Positions 63,593-64,000 of a DNA stretch of 64,000 nt are shown piece by piece (within the stretch, counting starts at the first letter, position 1; each line of letters begins with the position of its first letter). The DNA is from G963422275 sp963422275. Lineage in GTDB: Bacteria > Pseudomonadota > Alphaproteobacteria > Rhodobacterales > Rhodobacteraceae. The DNA lies in the NCBI GenBank assembly GCA_963422275.1, contig OY729418.1, positions 496,001-560,000 on the forward strand, given 5' to 3'. Under the pieces are notes generated by a model. The model had not been told where the DNA came from, ran no database searches, and worked only from the letters and a program-made list of their open reading frames with translations. The translations under genes were made by a program, and so were the position numbers.

Positions 63593-64000
63593 TAGCCTGA
63601 TATGTGGGCGCAGCATTGTGCATCCGGTGCGCGCCTGCCATGTCATGCCGCAACTTTTTTTCGGGGGCATCACGACATGCAGCGCCTTCGGACCGGCTTC
63701 TGCACGGCGAGGAGCAGCAGGTCCGGACTGACGCCGGATATCACGGGATTGCGAGGTGGGCGGAGCGCGTGCATCGCGAGGTGTCGCGGCATATTGCCCT
63801 GACCCCGGGCAGCGCGGCGGCTCTGGCGGAGACGGCGAAGGCCAGGGTGCGGGCACGGGTGGAGCATCCGTTCCGGATCGCGAGCGGGTGTTCCGTTGCG
63901 ACAAGGTTCGCTATCGAGGTCTGGAGAGGAACGTGGGGCGGCTTGCGCCGCTCCTAGGCTTCTCGAATCTGATGATTGCCCAGCCGCACTTGCAATGACA

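Larger units (their letters stand above)
62543..63998. mobile_element. IS5-group remnant, interrupted by IS1595-type copy C
   Basis: An IS end TAGGGAACCTCTGAATATAG begins at 62543. After the 1025-bp insertion the same element resumes at 63601 (TATGTGGGCGCAGCATTGTG) and continues to a truncated transposase C-terminus: LLHGEEQQVRTDAGYHGIAR, then, after a frameshift near 63890, VRYRGLERNVGRLAPLLGFS to the stop at 63996. The N-terminal half of the transposase is missing, so there was also an internal deletion. Confidence 0.65.

Overview
The window looks like an alphaproteobacterial chromosome segment: moderately high GC, Rhodobacteraceae-like gene content, FadR- and MarR-type regulators, and many insertion-sequence remnants. 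The taxonomic placement is inference from gene content only.

Layout. 1-932: 3' part of a class II Fic protein. 1629-15012: a carbohydrate catabolic cluster with a RhaS-like ABC importer (binding protein, double ATPase, two permeases), a FadR-type regulator and a set of sugar enzymes (mutarotase, Gfo/Idh oxidoreductase, acetoacetate decarboxylase-family protein, two SDRs, 2-hydroxyacid dehydrogenase, enolase-superfamily dehydratase, aldo/keto reductase). An L-fuconate dehydratase at 18505-19803 suggests an L-fucose-like 6-deoxysugar enters by non-phosphorylating oxidation. Between them lie a Phd/VapC pair with a frameshifted toxin and an IS5-family element. 19907-22885: GDPD, CbiB/CobD, RNase HII and a small secreted protein.

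24078-43999 is a complete type I-E CRISPR-Cas locus, read leftwards: cas3, then cse1-cse2-cas7-cas5-cas6e-cas1-cas2, a 72-nt leader and an array of 182 repeats and 181 spacers. The most notable feature is in the cas3-cse1 gap (41198-41422). It holds a two-repeat degenerate mini-CRISPR whose second repeat doubles as an intrinsic terminator. The 'spacer' matches the -10 region of the adjacent cse1 promoter over 15 nt, and the only mismatches fall at positions 6 and 12, the bases that do not pair in type I-E R-loops. This is the expected design of a CreR/CreA-type crRNA-like autorepressor of Cascade expression. A 59-codon unknown gene lies between that promoter and cse1 and overlaps cse1 as GTGA.

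44118-48391 is an IS graveyard: a chimeric element and an IS66 transposase split by two tandem IS1595-type elements sharing one 8-bp target. 48515-58139 is the homogentisate pathway: hmgA, fumarylacetoacetate hydrolase, maleylacetoacetate isomerase, thiolase, an FAD monooxygenase, DUF2783, two MBL-fold proteins and an unexpected adenine methyltransferase. A divergent MarR regulator has a perfect palindrome inside the hmgA promoter. 58594-63998 holds IS5/IS1182 remnants, an AbiE-type toxin-antitoxin pair and an intact IS1595-type element with an 8-bp target duplication. No rRNA or tRNA gene was seen.
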